Assembly: GCA_946402275.1 (NCBI GenBank)
Contig: CAMIVY010000002.1
Location: 62,001 to 126,000 of the forward strand
Length of the DNA: 64,000 nt
From: an uncultured Prevotella sp.
Lineage (GTDB): Bacteria > Bacteroidota > Bacteroidia > Bacteroidales > Bacteroidaceae
Direction of reading: 5' to 3'
Part shown: positions 8,044 to 16,597 of the stretch, piece after piece
Position numbering within the stretch: position 1 is the first letter of the stretch
Layout: the number at the start of each line of letters is the position of its first letter
Translations under genes and position numbers: made by a program
The notes under the pieces: model-generated
The model's database searches: none
What the model was told of the DNA's origin: nothing
Seen by the model: only the letters and a program-made list of their open reading frames with translations

Positions 8044-10044
8044 ATGAGAAAGCATCTGTTATCCACTTCCGTCCTGTGCATGGTCGCTACGGCAACGATA
8101 GCACAGAACCCGATTATTCGCGACCAGTATGCTGCCGATCCTACTGCTCGTGTTTTTAATAATAAGGTGTACATGTATCCTTCCCATGACATCACCCCAC
8201 CTGTCGGTCAACGACAAGACTGGTTCTGCATGGCCGACTATCACGTCTTCTCTTCCAGCAACCTGACAGACTGGACAGATCACGGAGTGATAGTATCACA
8301 GGAATTAGTGCCATGGGGTAAAAAAGACGGCTATTCTATGTGGGCCCCTGATTGTGTAGAGAAGAATGGCAAATATTATTTTTATTTCCCCAATGCGCCA
8401 AAGTCTGGACGTGGCTTTGCCATAGGTGTAGCTACTGCTGATAGTCCTATAGGTCCTTTCAAATTAGAAGCAGAACCCATCAAGGGAATATCCGGCATTG
8501 ACCCCTGCGTACTAGTTGACACGGATGGTCAGGCTTATATCTATTGGAGTGGTATGGGCATTCGCGGTGCCAAGTTGAGAGAGAACATGAAAGAACTGGA
8601 AAGCGAATTAAAGGAGGTGAAGATACCACAACGTGAGGGGATGCCGGAAATGCCACCTATGATGGTAGGTGGCGAAGAGATGAAGGGGTTGCCCGAAGGC
8701 TTCAAGGAGGGTCCCTTTGCTTTCCATCGTGGCGACTGGTATTATCTCACTTTCCCATGGGTTCGCGGTTCAAAGGAGAATGGTGCCAATCCCACAGAGA
8801 CATTGGCCTATGCTATGTCCAAATCACCTTTAGGCCCATGGGATTTCAAAGGTATTATCATGGCAGAACACGCCAACCATTGCTGGACTAATCATCACAG
8901 CATCCTTGAATATAAAGGACAGTGGTATCTATTCTATCATCATAATGATTTCTCGCCTCGTGATGACAAACGCCGTTCTCCCCGCATAGAGAAAGTTTAT
9001 TTCAATGCAGATGGGACTATCCGCGAAGTAAAGCCCACCATGAGAGGAGTGGGCATCAATCTGGCAACAGAAAAAATCGAGATTGACCGTTATTCCGCTG
9101 CGAGCAATGACGTGACAACTCAGTTGATTGACACCATCAACACTTTCCGCAGTTATCAGGCAACACTTTCCAAGAAAGGCAGTTGGTTGCGTTATCATGA
9201 TGTTGATTTCAGCCCTATCTACGACGGTTATCTCGTCATCAGCGCAATGGCAAAGGACAATACAACATTCTATCTTCGTGAAAAGAGTCCGAAGGGTAAA
9301 GTCATTGCCAAAGTTACCGTAACCGTAAAAAGTGATGCTGGTCCCTTCCGCCGTGACATGTCTGGCCAGTGGCTAACACTGACGGCGCCATTGCTCTATA
9401 CCCCCAAAGGCATTACCGACCTTGTCGTCACCTGCGAAGGAGAAGGTGTAAGTGTTGACTGGTTGCAATTCAAGAACCGACCTCACTATTTTTCTATAAC
9501 AGAGCCTAATGCCACTCCTATACAACCAGACGAGCAAGGTTTCATCCGTCGCTGGAGAATGATGGAACCTATTGCTAAACCTATTCGTTCGAATACCATT
9601 TTCACCGATTCATGGTTGCGCACGACTTTTGCTGAAGAGCTGAATAAGCTGCCCAGACAGAAAGGGAAATGGTATGCACTGGATAGTGAGAACTACAACA
9701 TAAAACTGTTCCGATTTGCCGAGAAATACGGCAAGCAGACTTATGGTTCCTTCTTTTGGTGTGAAACCATCATAGAATGTAAAGAAGAGTTGCAGGACAT
9801 CCGTCTGGCCGTTGGTTCAAATGGAGCTTCGATGTGGTGGCTTAACGACGAGGAAGTTCTGCTGTTAGAAGGCGACCGACGCATGGTTGAGGACGACGGA
9901 GTGTCTCATCGTCTTACATTGAAGAAAGGACGTAACAAACTGCGTTGTGCAGTAATCAACGGTCCCGGACTCAGCGATATGTGTGCACGATTTATTGACG
10001 AGAAAGGAAAACCAATTACGAACTATACCATTAATGCCCGATAA
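8044..10044 (+). CDS. GH43-CBM6 enzyme with additional C-terminal module
   Basis: 666 residues, signal peptide 1-20. The GH43 propeller begins at QYAADPTA (base D32), with GIDPCVLVD and FKEGPFAF supplying the other two acidic positions. A Met/Glu/Pro-rich insert (REGMPEMPPMMVGGEEMKG) sits in the propeller just before the catalytic Glu. A CBM6 (about 350-480, ending VDWLQFKNR) follows. The last ~180 residues (GFIRRWRMMEPI to NYTINAR) form another beta-rich module that I recall beside Bacteroidetes xylan esterases and cannot name. Likely an alpha-L-arabinofuranosidase or beta-xylosidase on xylan. The next gene starts 2 nt after the stop, suggesting translational coupling. Confidence 0.85.
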   Translation: MRKHLLSTSVLCMVATATIAQNPIIRDQYAADPTARVFNNKVYMYPSHDITPPVGQRQDWFCMADYHVFSSSNLTDWTDHGVIVSQELVPWGKKDGYSMWAPDCVEKNGKYYFYFPNAPKSGRGFAIGVATADSPIGPFKLEAEPIKGISGIDPCVLVDTDGQAYIYWSGMGIRGAKLRENMKELESELKEVKIPQREGMPEMPPMMVGGEEMKGLPEGFKEGPFAFHRGDWYYLTFPWVRGSKENGANPTETLAYAMSKSPLGPWDFKGIIMAEHANHCWTNHHSILEYKGQWYLFYHHNDFSPRDDKRRSPRIEKVYFNADGTIREVKPTMRGVGINLATEKIEIDRYSAASNDVTTQLIDTINTFRSYQATLSKKGSWLRYHDVDFSPIYDGYLVISAMAKDNTTFYLREKSPKGKVIAKVTVTVKSDAGPFRRDMSGQWLTLTAPLLYTPKGITDLVVTCEGEGVSVDWLQFKNRPHYFSITEPNATPIQPDEQGFIRRWRMMEPIAKPIRSNTIFTDSWLRTTFAEELNKLPRQKGKWYALDSENYNIKLFRFAEKYGKQTYGSFFWCETIIECKEELQDIRLAVGSNGASMWWLNDEEVLLLEGDRRMVEDDGVSHRLTLKKGRNKLRCAVINGPGLSDMCARFIDEKGKPITNYTINAR

Positions 10045-10045
10045 T

Positions 10046-11500
10046 ATGATGAAACAGACTATATCATTTCTTTTCGCTTGCTGTCTGAGTATTCTCTCTT
10101 CAAAAGCGCAATCAGGAACTCCCTATATCCACGACCCGTCAACCATTGCCGAATGCGATGGGAAATACTATACCTTCGGAACAGGCGGTGGTGGTTTAAT
10201 TTCTGATGATGGATGGTCGTGGCATTCTGGTGCAGAACGCCCCGGAGGCGGTGCTGCTCCCGATGTCTTAAAGATTGGCGACCGTTACCTCGTCATCTAT
10301 GGCGCCACTGGCGGAGGATTGGGCGGAGGACATAACGGACGAATATTGACCATGTGGAACAATACGCTCGATCCCCAATCACCAAATTTCAAATTCAGCG
10401 AGGCTGTCGAAGTTTGCTCCAGTGATGGAATGGAAGACCAGGATGCCATTGATCCTTGCCTGTTACTTGATCCAACAACAGGAAGGTTGTGGGTCACTTA
10501 CGGCACCTACTTTGGAACCATCCGACTGATTGAACTTGACCCAAAAACTGGTTTTCGCATGAAAGGCAACAAAGAGAAAGATATTGCCATAGACTGCGAA
10601 GCCACTGACCTCATATTCCGCGACGGATGGTACTATCTGTTGGGTACCCACGGCACCTGTTGTGATGGTGTGAATTCCACCTATAACATCGTTGTTGGCC
10701 GATCACGCTCTGTAGAAGGTCCTTATCTTGACAACATTGGACGTGACATGTTCCACGGAGGAGGACGAATGGTGATTGCTGCTGGAAACAGAGTCTGCGG
10801 ACCAGGACACTTCGGACGCACCATTATCGACGAGGGCGTGGAAATCATGTCGTGCCATTTCGAAGCAGACTTCGAACGCAGTGGGCGCTCCGTCTTAGGC
10901 ATCCGCCAGTTGCTTTGGAAAAATGGATGGCCTGTTGCAGGCGAACCGTTTAAAGCAGGCACCTATGAGATAGAGAGTGAGCGCCGCGGATATGCTTTAG
11001 AACTGGCTGTTGATTTTGTCCGTATGCCACAGGAACGGGAGCGTTTCTGGCAGATGGACCTCACCAAGCCGCTAGTGTCTATTCCCAACCAAAAACTGGA
11101 AGATGTGAATAGCAACTGGCCACAAGGAAACATTCCCCTACGTTGCGGTGACTACATGTTCCGTCCTCACCAGCGTTGGACGATTACTCCCGTAGAGAAA
11201 GCCGGAGGCTATCTTAGCAATCCTTATTTCAAGATAACTATCGAGGGAACCGAACGCGCCCTTGCAGCTACATCAGACAAAGAACTAACCACTATGCCCA
11301 CATTCACGGGAAGCGACGAACAGCTTTGGCGCATCGAACAATTGACCGACGGCACCTATCGCATCATGCCCAAACGCATTCCTGGACAAGACGGTCTAAA
11401 CACCCGCTATGTTATCTACTCTGCTGCCGACTCCACACCCACGCTGGCAGAATATGATTTCCACAGCGATAATTCAAAATGGAACCTTCGTCAACATTAA
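10046..11500 (+). CDS. GH43 arabinanase-like enzyme with beta-trefoil-like tail
   Basis: 484 residues if translation starts at the double ATG 10046/10049, which gives a clean signal peptide (MMKQTISFLFACCLSILSSKAQ). The longer frame from 9983 overlaps the previous gene and is unlikely. The propeller begins TPYIHDPSTI (base D30). Other GH43 acidic positions fall in DAIDPCLLLD and DCEATDLIF. The glycine-rich GGGLGGGHNGRI and DGVNSTYNIVVGRS stretches resemble endo-1,5-alpha-L-arabinanases. The last ~140 residues (to DEQLWRIEQLTDGTYRI) look like a ricin-type lectin fold. It is the last gene of the carbohydrate cluster. Exact GH43 subfamily not determined. Confidence 0.82.
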   Translation: MMKQTISFLFACCLSILSSKAQSGTPYIHDPSTIAECDGKYYTFGTGGGGLISDDGWSWHSGAERPGGGAAPDVLKIGDRYLVIYGATGGGLGGGHNGRILTMWNNTLDPQSPNFKFSEAVEVCSSDGMEDQDAIDPCLLLDPTTGRLWVTYGTYFGTIRLIELDPKTGFRMKGNKEKDIAIDCEATDLIFRDGWYYLLGTHGTCCDGVNSTYNIVVGRSRSVEGPYLDNIGRDMFHGGGRMVIAAGNRVCGPGHFGRTIIDEGVEIMSCHFEADFERSGRSVLGIRQLLWKNGWPVAGEPFKAGTYEIESERRGYALELAVDFVRMPQERERFWQMDLTKPLVSIPNQKLEDVNSNWPQGNIPLRCGDYMFRPHQRWTITPVEKAGGYLSNPYFKITIEGTERALAATSDKELTTMPTFTGSDEQLWRIEQLTDGTYRIMPKRIPGQDGLNTRYVIYSAADSTPTLAEYDFHSDNSKWNLRQH

Positions 11501-11510
11501 AATGTATAAA

Positions 11511-11532
11511 AAAGCCAAAAAAAGACGGCTTT
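11511..11532 (+). terminator. Weak hairpin after GH43 gene
   Basis: AAAGCC (11511-11516) and GGCTTT (11527-11532) can pair as a 6-bp stem 10 nt after the GH43 stop. There is no strong T tract, so termination is plausible but weak. Confidence 0.35.
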
Positions 11533-11557
11533 GCTTCGTTATGTGCTTGAAATTGCT

Positions 11558-11565
11558 TACCTTTG
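11558..11565 (+). promoter_or_regulatory. -7 element upstream of mce
   Basis: TACCTTTG matches the Bacteroidetes -7 consensus, placing the transcription start near 11572 and the mce ATG at 11600. A -33 TTTG at 11530-11533 is 24 nt away, further than usual, so the upstream half is uncertain. Confidence 0.45.
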
Positions 11566-11599
11566 CACATTATTTATAATATTCTAACATCAGAAAGAT

Positions 11600-12004
11600 A
11601 TGAAGATTTCTCACATTGAGCATCTGGGCATTGCCGTTCAGAGCATTGAAGAGAGCCTGCCGTTCTTTGAGAACGTGCTCGGCCTGAAGTGTTACAACAT
11701 TGAAGTAGTAGAGGACCAAAAGGTGAAGACCGCCTTCTTGAAATGTGGAGAGGTAAAGCTGGAATTGCTGGAGCCTACATCTCCGGAAAGCACTATCCAG
11801 AAGTGGCTTGACAAAGGCAACAAAGGTGTGCACCACGTAGCTTTCTGCATCGAGGACGGTGTGGCTAACGCACTGGCCGAGGTGAGCGAGAAGGGTGTAC
11901 GTCTGATTGACGAGAAACCTCGCAAAGGTGCTGAGAACCTGAACATTGCCTTCCTGCATCCTAAGTCAACTTGTGGAATCTTGACAGAACTTTGTGAACA
12001 TTAA
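11600..12004 (+). CDS. mce: Methylmalonyl-CoA epimerase
   Basis: 134 residues, normal length for the vicinal-oxygen-chelate epimerase. The protein opens with KISHIEHLGIAV, whose His is a metal ligand. HHVAF supplies the second His and the C-terminal ILTELCEH the Glu. It interconverts the S and R forms of methylmalonyl-CoA in the cytoplasm, linking the B12-dependent mutase to the decarboxylase encoded next door. Gene order mce then mmdA is usual in Bacteroidetes that make propionate from succinate. The 54-nt gap to mmdA holds the first copy of the repeated two-hairpin element. Confidence 0.93.
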   Translation: MKISHIEHLGIAVQSIEESLPFFENVLGLKCYNIEVVEDQKVKTAFLKCGEVKLELLEPTSPESTIQKWLDKGNKGVHHVAFCIEDGVANALAEVSEKGVRLIDEKPRKGAENLNIAFLHPKSTCGILTELCEH

Positions 12005-12006
12005 TG

Positions 12007-12049
12007 AATTCTTTGACCTAAAGGTACAAAGCGTTTAATAACGATTAGA
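12007..12049 (+). repeat. Two-hairpin intergenic element, copy 1
   Basis: A 43-nt segment between mce and mmdA recurs after mmdA (13623-13665) with four substitutions. It folds as CTTTG-A-CC-TAAA-GG-TA-CAAAG followed by CGTT-TAAT-AACG. One substitution falls in an apical loop. One in the first stem replaces an A-T pair by G-T, which keeps pairing in RNA. It starts 2 nt after the mce stop and ends 9 nt before the mmdA ATG. Confidence 0.75.
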
Positions 12050-12058
12050 TATAAGAAA

Positions 12059-13624
12059 ATGAGTAAGCAATTAGAGAAAATCAAACAACTCATCGAGAAG
12101 CGCGAACAGGCCCGTCTCGGTGGTGGCGAGAAAGCCATACAGAAACAGCACGACAAAGGAAAATACACAGCTCGTGAGCGCATTGAGATGTTGCTCGATA
12201 AAGGCTCATTTGAGGAGTACGACATGTTCAAGGAGCATCGCTGCCATAACTTCGGTATGGAGAAGAAGCAGTTCCTGGGCGACGGTGTGGTTGCCGGTTC
12301 CGGTACCATTGACGGCCGTCTGGTCTTTGTCTTTGCACAAGACTTTACCGTACACGCTGGTTCACTTTCAGAAACCATGTCTCAGAAGATATGCAAAGTG
12401 ATGGATATGGCCATGAAGATGGGTGCACCAGTTATTGGCATCAACGACTCAGGTGGTGCTCGTATCCAAGAGGGTATCAATGCACTAGCTGGTTATGCTG
12501 AGATTTTCGAACGTAATATTCTGGCATCTGGTGTGATTCCTCAGATTTCAGGAATCTTCGGTCCCTGTGCTGGTGGTGCCGTTTACAGCCCTGCCCTTAC
12601 CGACTTCACTTTGATGATGGAAGGCACATCATATATGTTCCTTACCGGTCCAAAGGTTGTGAAGACTGTTACTGGCGAGGATATTGACCAAGAGCATCTG
12701 GGTGGTGCTTCAGTTCACGCTTCCAAGTCGGGTGTAACCCACTTTACTGCAAAGACGGAGGAAGAGGCTGTTGAGATGCTGAAGACCCTGCTAAGCTATA
12801 TCCCATCAAACAATATGGAGCTAGCTCCTCGCAAGAAGTGTGACGATCCCATCGACCGTTTGGAGGATTCACTCAACGAGATTATCCCAGAGAATCCTAA
12901 CGAGGCTTATGATATGTATAAGGTAATCGGTGCTATAACCGACAATGGCGAATTCTTCGAGGTACAGCCTAAGTTTGCCAAGAACATCATCGTAGGTTTC
13001 GCCCGCTTCAACGGCCAGAGTGTTGGTATCGTAGCTAACCAGCCCTCATGCTATGCTGGTGTGCTCGATGTGAACGCTTCTCGTAAGGGTGCACGTTTCG
13101 TTCGTTTCTGTGATGCTTTCAATATTCCTATTGTCTCACTCGTTGACGTTCCCGGATTCTTGCCTGGTACTGGCCAGGAGTACAACGCTGTCATCCTGCA
13201 TGGAGCACAGCTGCTCTATGCTTATGGTGAGGCTACCGTTCCCAAGATTACCGTTACCCTGCGTAAGTCCTATGGCGGTTCACACATCGTAATGGGCTCT
13301 AAGCAGCTTCATACCGACCTGAACTATGCTTGGCCCTCTGCTGAGATTGCCGTAATGGGTGCCTCTGGTGCTGCAGCAGTTCTCTATGCCAAGGAAGCCA
13401 AGGCCAAGAAGGAGGCTGGCGAGGATGTTAAGGCATTTATTGCAGAGAAGGAAGAAGAGTACAACGAGTTGTTCGCCAATCCTTATCAGGCAGCCAAGTA
13501 TGGCTACATTGACGATGTGATTGAGCCACGCAACACACGTTTCCGCATCTGTCGTGCATTGGCTCAGCTTGCCACTAAGCGCGATGCTCTGCCTGCCAAG
13601 AAGCATGGTAATATACCTATGTAA
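12059..13624 (+). CDS. mmdA: Methylmalonyl-CoA decarboxylase alpha / acyl-CoA carboxylase carboxyltransferase subunit
   Basis: 521 residues, the usual length for the carboxyltransferase subunit shared by methylmalonyl-CoA decarboxylase and propionyl-CoA carboxylase. Glycine-rich oxyanion loops are evident: [13 protein letters not shown] and [17 protein letters not shown] in the N-terminal half, [13 protein letters not shown] and [12 protein letters not shown] in the C-terminal half. In the decarboxylase direction it moves the carboxyl of methylmalonyl-CoA to biotin, giving propionyl-CoA. The adjacent epimerase and biotin carrier support that role, but a carboxylase or transcarboxylase complex is possible because no sodium-pump beta subunit is encoded beside it. 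Confidence 0.9.
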   Translation: MSKQLEKIKQLIEKREQARLGGGEKAIQKQHDKGKYTARERIEMLLDKGSFEEYDMFKEHRCHNFGMEKKQFLGDGVVAGSGTIDGRLVFVFAQDFTVHAGSLSETMSQKICKVMDMAMKMGAPVIGINDSGGARIQEGINALAGYAEIFERNILASGVIPQISGIFGPCAGGAVYSPALTDFTLMMEGTSYMFLTGPKVVKTVTGEDIDQEHLGGASVHASKSGVTHFTAKTEEEAVEMLKTLLSYIPSNNMELAPRKKCDDPIDRLEDSLNEIIPENPNEAYDMYKVIGAITDNGEFFEVQPKFAKNIIVGFARFNGQSVGIVANQPSCYAGVLDVNASRKGARFVRFCDAFNIPIVSLVDVPGFLPGTGQEYNAVILHGAQLLYAYGEATVPKITVTLRKSYGGSHIVMGSKQLHTDLNYAWPSAEIAVMGASGAAAVLYAKEAKAKKEAGEDVKAFIAEKEEEYNELFANPYQAAKYGYIDDVIEPRNTRFRICRALAQLATKRDALPAKKHGNIPM

Positions 13625-13665
13625 TTCTTTGGCCTAAAGGTACGAAGCGTTTAAAAACGGTTAGA
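13623..13665 (+). repeat. Two-hairpin intergenic element, copy 2
   Basis: Second copy of the 43-nt element, overlapping the last two bases of mmdA and ending 5 nt before the next ATG. The first hairpin is CTTTG-G-CC-TAAA-GG-TA-CGAAG (one G-T pair), the second CGTT-TAAA-AACG. The same position relative to both following genes suggests a role in processing or translation of the polycistronic RNA. Confidence 0.75.
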
Positions 13666-13670
13666 CAATT

Positions 13671-13820
13671 ATGAAGAACGAAGTTTATGCCGCCATTGCA
13701 ATGGCACTTTACGAGTTCAAGGGCAACAATGTCCATGACAAAGAGCCTGGCATCATTACGATTGCCGAGAAACAGACTCAATGGAATGGATATGCCTTAT
13801 CGATGACAGAACACCCCTGA
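13671..13820 (+). CDS. Small conserved protein of the mmd operon (49 aa)
   Basis: A 49-codon frame opens with MKNEVYAAIAMALYEF and ends ALSMTEHP. It lies between mmdA and the biotin carrier, where Bacteroidetes commonly carry a short protein of this type. It has no membrane segment, so it is not the usual membrane gamma subunit. Residues such as EFKGNNVHDKEPGIITI suggest a small alpha-beta element. I recognise the position and style but not a biochemical function. Start supported by position 5 nt after the hairpin element and by reading-frame integrity. Confidence 0.72.
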   Translation: MKNEVYAAIAMALYEFKGNNVHDKEPGIITIAEKQTQWNGYALSMTEHP

Positions 13821-13854
13821 TAAGGGAAAAGTGTATAGTGAAAAGTGAACAATT

Positions 13855-14286
13855 ATGAAGAAAGAATATAAATACACCATCAATGGCAATGATTATGAAG
13901 TTGCCATTGGTGAGATTGTAGAGAATGAAGCAGTAGTCACCGTGAATGGTGAGGAATATAAGGTTGCATGGGAGCCTGAGGCTGAACCAGAGAAGAAGGT
14001 TGTAGTCCGTCCTGTAGCACAGGCTAGCGAGTCTAGTGATTCTAGCGAATCCAGTGCAGCAAACGTCAACACCAACAACGCCATCAAGGCTCCACTGCCT
14101 GGTGTTATCACATCCATCAACGTGAATGTTGGTGATGAGGTGAAAGCCGGCGACACACTACTCGTATTGGAGGCCATGAAGATGGCTAATAACATCGAGT
14201 CCGAAAAGGATGGTAAAGTTACTGCCATCTGCGTAAAGCCAGGCCAAAGCGTTATGGAAGATGATGCATTGGTAGTTGTTGAATAA
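13855..14286 (+). CDS. mmdC: Biotin carboxyl carrier subunit of methylmalonyl-CoA decarboxylase
   Basis: 143 residues: an N-terminal beta segment (KKEYKYTINGNDYEV), a Ser/Glu-rich linker (ASESSDSSESSAANVN) and a biotinyl domain (about 75-143). The domain has KAPLPGVITSINVNVGDEV and the biotinylation motif EAMKM, whose lysine carries biotin. It shuttles the carboxyl group between the MmdA active site and a partner site, normally the membrane beta subunit. A strong terminator follows at 14307, so the operon ends here without a beta subunit. Confidence 0.9.
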   Translation: MKKEYKYTINGNDYEVAIGEIVENEAVVTVNGEEYKVAWEPEAEPEKKVVVRPVAQASESSDSSESSAANVNTNNAIKAPLPGVITSINVNVGDEVKAGDTLLVLEAMKMANNIESEKDGKVTAICVKPGQSVMEDDALVVVE

Positions 14287-14306
14287 TTCCATTCTGCACT
14301 AGATAC

Positions 14307-14338
14307 AAGAAAGCCGCTCCATCAAGAGCGGCTTTCTT
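14307..14338. terminator. Bidirectional intrinsic terminator
   Basis: A perfect 13-bp stem AAGAAAGCCGCTC / GAGCGGCTTTCTT with a 6-nt loop (14320-14325) is flanked by A-rich and T-rich ends. It lies between the convergent mmdC (+) and panD (-) genes and can serve both. Confidence 0.85.
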
Positions 14339-14362
14339 ATTTTAATATTAATTCCGTTGCTA

Positions 14363-14713
14363 TTACAACTTGTTCCCCTCTTTCGGGAACACCACCGTAG
14401 GTTTGAAAGTTTTTGCTTCTTCAAAATCCATGTGGGCATAAGAGATGATGATAACGACGTCACCAACCTGTACCCTACGTGCAGCTGCACCATTCAGGCA
14501 TATACACCCCGAACCACGTTCACCTTTTATTATATAAGTCTCAAAGCGCTCTCCATTATTATTGTCCAGCACCTGCACTTTTTCACCAGCTATCATATTG
14601 GCTGCATCCATCAAATCCTCGTCAATGGTGATACTGCCCATATAGTTCAGATTTGCTTCCGTTACTGTAACACAGTGCAGCTTCGACTTCATTACTTCTA
14701 TCATCATCTTCAT
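14363..14713 (-). CDS. panD: Aspartate 1-decarboxylase (pyruvoyl enzyme precursor)
   Basis: 116 residues, standard size. The self-processing Gly-Ser site lies in NYMGSITID; the Ser becomes the pyruvoyl cofactor after cleavage. [23 protein letters not shown] is a conserved core. It converts L-aspartate to beta-alanine for pantothenate. The start could be the Met three codons further in (MIEVMKS). It lies 10 nt after panC on the same strand, so the two beta-alanine-using steps are co-transcribed. panB is about 48 kb away at the right edge of the window. Confidence 0.94.
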   Translation of the reverse strand: MKMMIEVMKSKLHCVTVTEANLNYMGSITIDEDLMDAANMIAGEKVQVLDNNNGERFETYIIKGERGSGCICLNGAAARRVQVGDVVIIISYAHMDFEEAKTFKPTVVFPKEGNKL

Positions 14714-14723
14714 TTACAATTTA

Positions 14724-15587
14724 CTATTTGACAATATCCTCCTTGTACTTGATGTGGTCGATGAGTCGAATAGGTGTTTTGCCACAATAGACAGTAATAC
14801 AGCCAACGACATAGGGAGAATCCTCCCAATTCTCAATGTCTTGCAGTGTATTGCCATCGACGATGGAGAAGTACTCTACATCCAAGCCCTCTATGGCATT
14901 GATGTCGGCAACCACCTTGTCGTGAGTTTCCTTTACCGTGTGTTTCTTTGCATAAGCCAGACTTGCCTTCAATGCCTTGTAGATATTCGGTGCAATAGCT
15001 CGCTCGTCCTTAGACAACAAAGTGTTACGACTACTGCGAGCCAAACCGTCATCATCGCGAACGATATCACACTCCACAATTTGAACAGACAGTCCCAGAT
15101 GACGAACCATTGCCTTCACAACAGCTATCTGCTGCCAATCCTTTTCGCCGAAATAAGCACGAGTAGGCTTGACAATGTAAAACAGGCGGCTGACCACCTG
15201 ACACACTCCATTGAAGTGACCAGGACGATGAGCACCTTCCATCACGGTGGATACTGGAGGATATTCAAACTGGCGCGTATCTGGCACAGGATACATTTCC
15301 TCTACTGAAGGAGCCAACACATAATCCGCTCCACAAGATTCAAGCAACTTACAGTCTTTATCCAACGTACGCGGATAATTCTTCAAATCATTCTTATCGT
15401 TGAACTGAGTCGGATTGACAAATACTGACACTACGGTTATCCCATTTTCTTTCACACTACGACGTACCAGCGAAGCGTGTCCTTCATGCAGAGCTCCCAT
15501 TGTAGGAACAAGCCCTATTTCTTTTCCTTGCTTGCGGTCCTCAAAAAGCTGATTTTGAAGATCAACAATCTTTTCAAATACTTTCAT
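14724..15587 (-). CDS. panC: Pantoate-beta-alanine ligase
   Basis: 287 residues, full length. The nucleotidyltransferase signature [15 protein letters not shown], the pantoate/ATP region [13 protein letters not shown] and YFGEKDWQQ are present, with SSRN near the KMSKS-equivalent loop. It joins pantoate and beta-alanine using ATP in the cytoplasm. First gene of the panC-panD operon, divergent from the glycogen-synthase-like gene across a 172-bp AT-rich gap. Confidence 0.95.
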   Translation of the reverse strand: MKVFEKIVDLQNQLFEDRKQGKEIGLVPTMGALHEGHASLVRRSVKENGITVVSVFVNPTQFNDKNDLKNYPRTLDKDCKLLESCGADYVLAPSVEEMYPVPDTRQFEYPPVSTVMEGAHRPGHFNGVCQVVSRLFYIVKPTRAYFGEKDWQQIAVVKAMVRHLGLSVQIVECDIVRDDDGLARSSRNTLLSKDERAIAPNIYKALKASLAYAKKHTVKETHDKVVADINAIEGLDVEYFSIVDGNTLQDIENWEDSPYVVGCITVYCGKTPIRLIDHIKYKEDIVK

Positions 15588-15730
15588 TCTTTTTCCTTAC
15601 TTATCGTAAAACGGGTGCAAAATAACAACATTTTTATCAAATAAGGAAAAAATATCGTAAAAATATGCCAAAATAGGGGCTAAAAATCCTTAAATATGCA
15701 CGTTTATGTCGTTTTGTGAATTAATTTTCG

Positions 15731-15738
15731 TAACTTTG
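15731..15738 (+). promoter_or_regulatory. -7 element upstream of glycogen-synthase-like gene
   Basis: TAACTTTG matches the -7 consensus and predicts a start near 15745, 15 nt before the ATG at 15760. The nearest TTTG (15713-15716) is only 14 nt away, so the -33 half is not canonical. Confidence 0.5.
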
Positions 15739-15759
15739 CAAAACAAAACGTAACCCTAT

Positions 15760-16557
15760 ATGGCAAAAAAGATATTATTCATCAATCAGGAGATGATCCC
15801 CTATGTGCCCGATAGTGATTTATCCATTATGGGCAAAGCACTCCCGCAAGCTATGCTGGAGAATGGTCACGAGATACGTACGTTCATGCCCAAATGGGGC
15901 AATATCAACGAACGCCGCGGACAGTTGCATGAGGTTATCCGCCTCTCTGGTATGAATTTGATTATTGACGACACGGACCACCCATTGATTATCAAGGTGG
16001 CTTCTATCGCCCAGACCCGCATACAGGTTTATTTCATAGATAATGATGACTATTTCGCCAAGCGTCAGATGACCATTGACGCGAATGGTGCCGACTATGC
16101 GGACAATGGCGAGCGTGCCATATTCTTTGCACGTGGCGTTTTGGAAACTGTCAAGAAGTTGCGTTGGGTGCCAGACATCATTCACGTTCAAGGCTGGATG
16201 GGTGCTGTTATTCCCTTTTATGTCAAGACCGCCTATCACGAAGAGCCTTCATTTGCCACCACCAAGGTAGTAACGACCCTCTTCCCCAAGAACATGACCT
16301 CTAATCTTGATGCTAATTTCAAAAAGTGCATAGAGTTCCGTGATGCCAAGGTTTCGCTCTTGAAGAAGTACAACGACCAGTTTGACTTCGCAGAATTGAA
16401 CAAGTTGGCTATTGACTATAGCGATGGTGTTATTGCAGGTAGCAGCAAAGTTGACAAGAAGCTTCTGAAATATGCTGCCGACAACAATATTCCTACGCTG
16501 CAATATCCTGGCGAAGACTTCCAGAACGCTTACGAGGAATTCTACGAAAAGATTTAG
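15760..16557 (+). CDS. Glycogen/starch synthase N-terminal-domain protein (short GT5)
   Basis: 265 residues covering only the N-terminal Rossmann half of a GT5 glycogen synthase (KKILFINQEMIPYV, GHEIRTFMPKWG, DIIHVQGWMGAVIPFYVK). Full-length GlgA is about 480 residues; the C-terminal GT-B half is absent and the stop is a normal one. The ADP-glucose-binding KTGGL motif expected near the N-terminus is replaced by SDLSIMG. Such short forms are often annotated as glycogen synthase in Bacteroidetes. Synthase activity seems doubtful; a regulatory, scaffold or new sugar-binding role is possible. Followed 40 nt later by a DUF4270 lipoprotein gene. Confidence 0.75.
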   Translation: MAKKILFINQEMIPYVPDSDLSIMGKALPQAMLENGHEIRTFMPKWGNINERRGQLHEVIRLSGMNLIIDDTDHPLIIKVASIAQTRIQVYFIDNDDYFAKRQMTIDANGADYADNGERAIFFARGVLETVKKLRWVPDIIHVQGWMGAVIPFYVKTAYHEEPSFATTKVVTTLFPKNMTSNLDANFKKCIEFRDAKVSLLKKYNDQFDFAELNKLAIDYSDGVIAGSSKVDKKLLKYAADNNIPTLQYPGEDFQNAYEEFYEKI

Positions 16558-16597
16558 TATCCAAGGATAATATTATTTAGACAAAAGAACTTCAGTG

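Noticed and set aside
1..11500. SusC/SusD transporter pair expected in such a locus
   Set aside because: No TonB-dependent receptor or SusD-like frame is present in the window; it may lie to the left.
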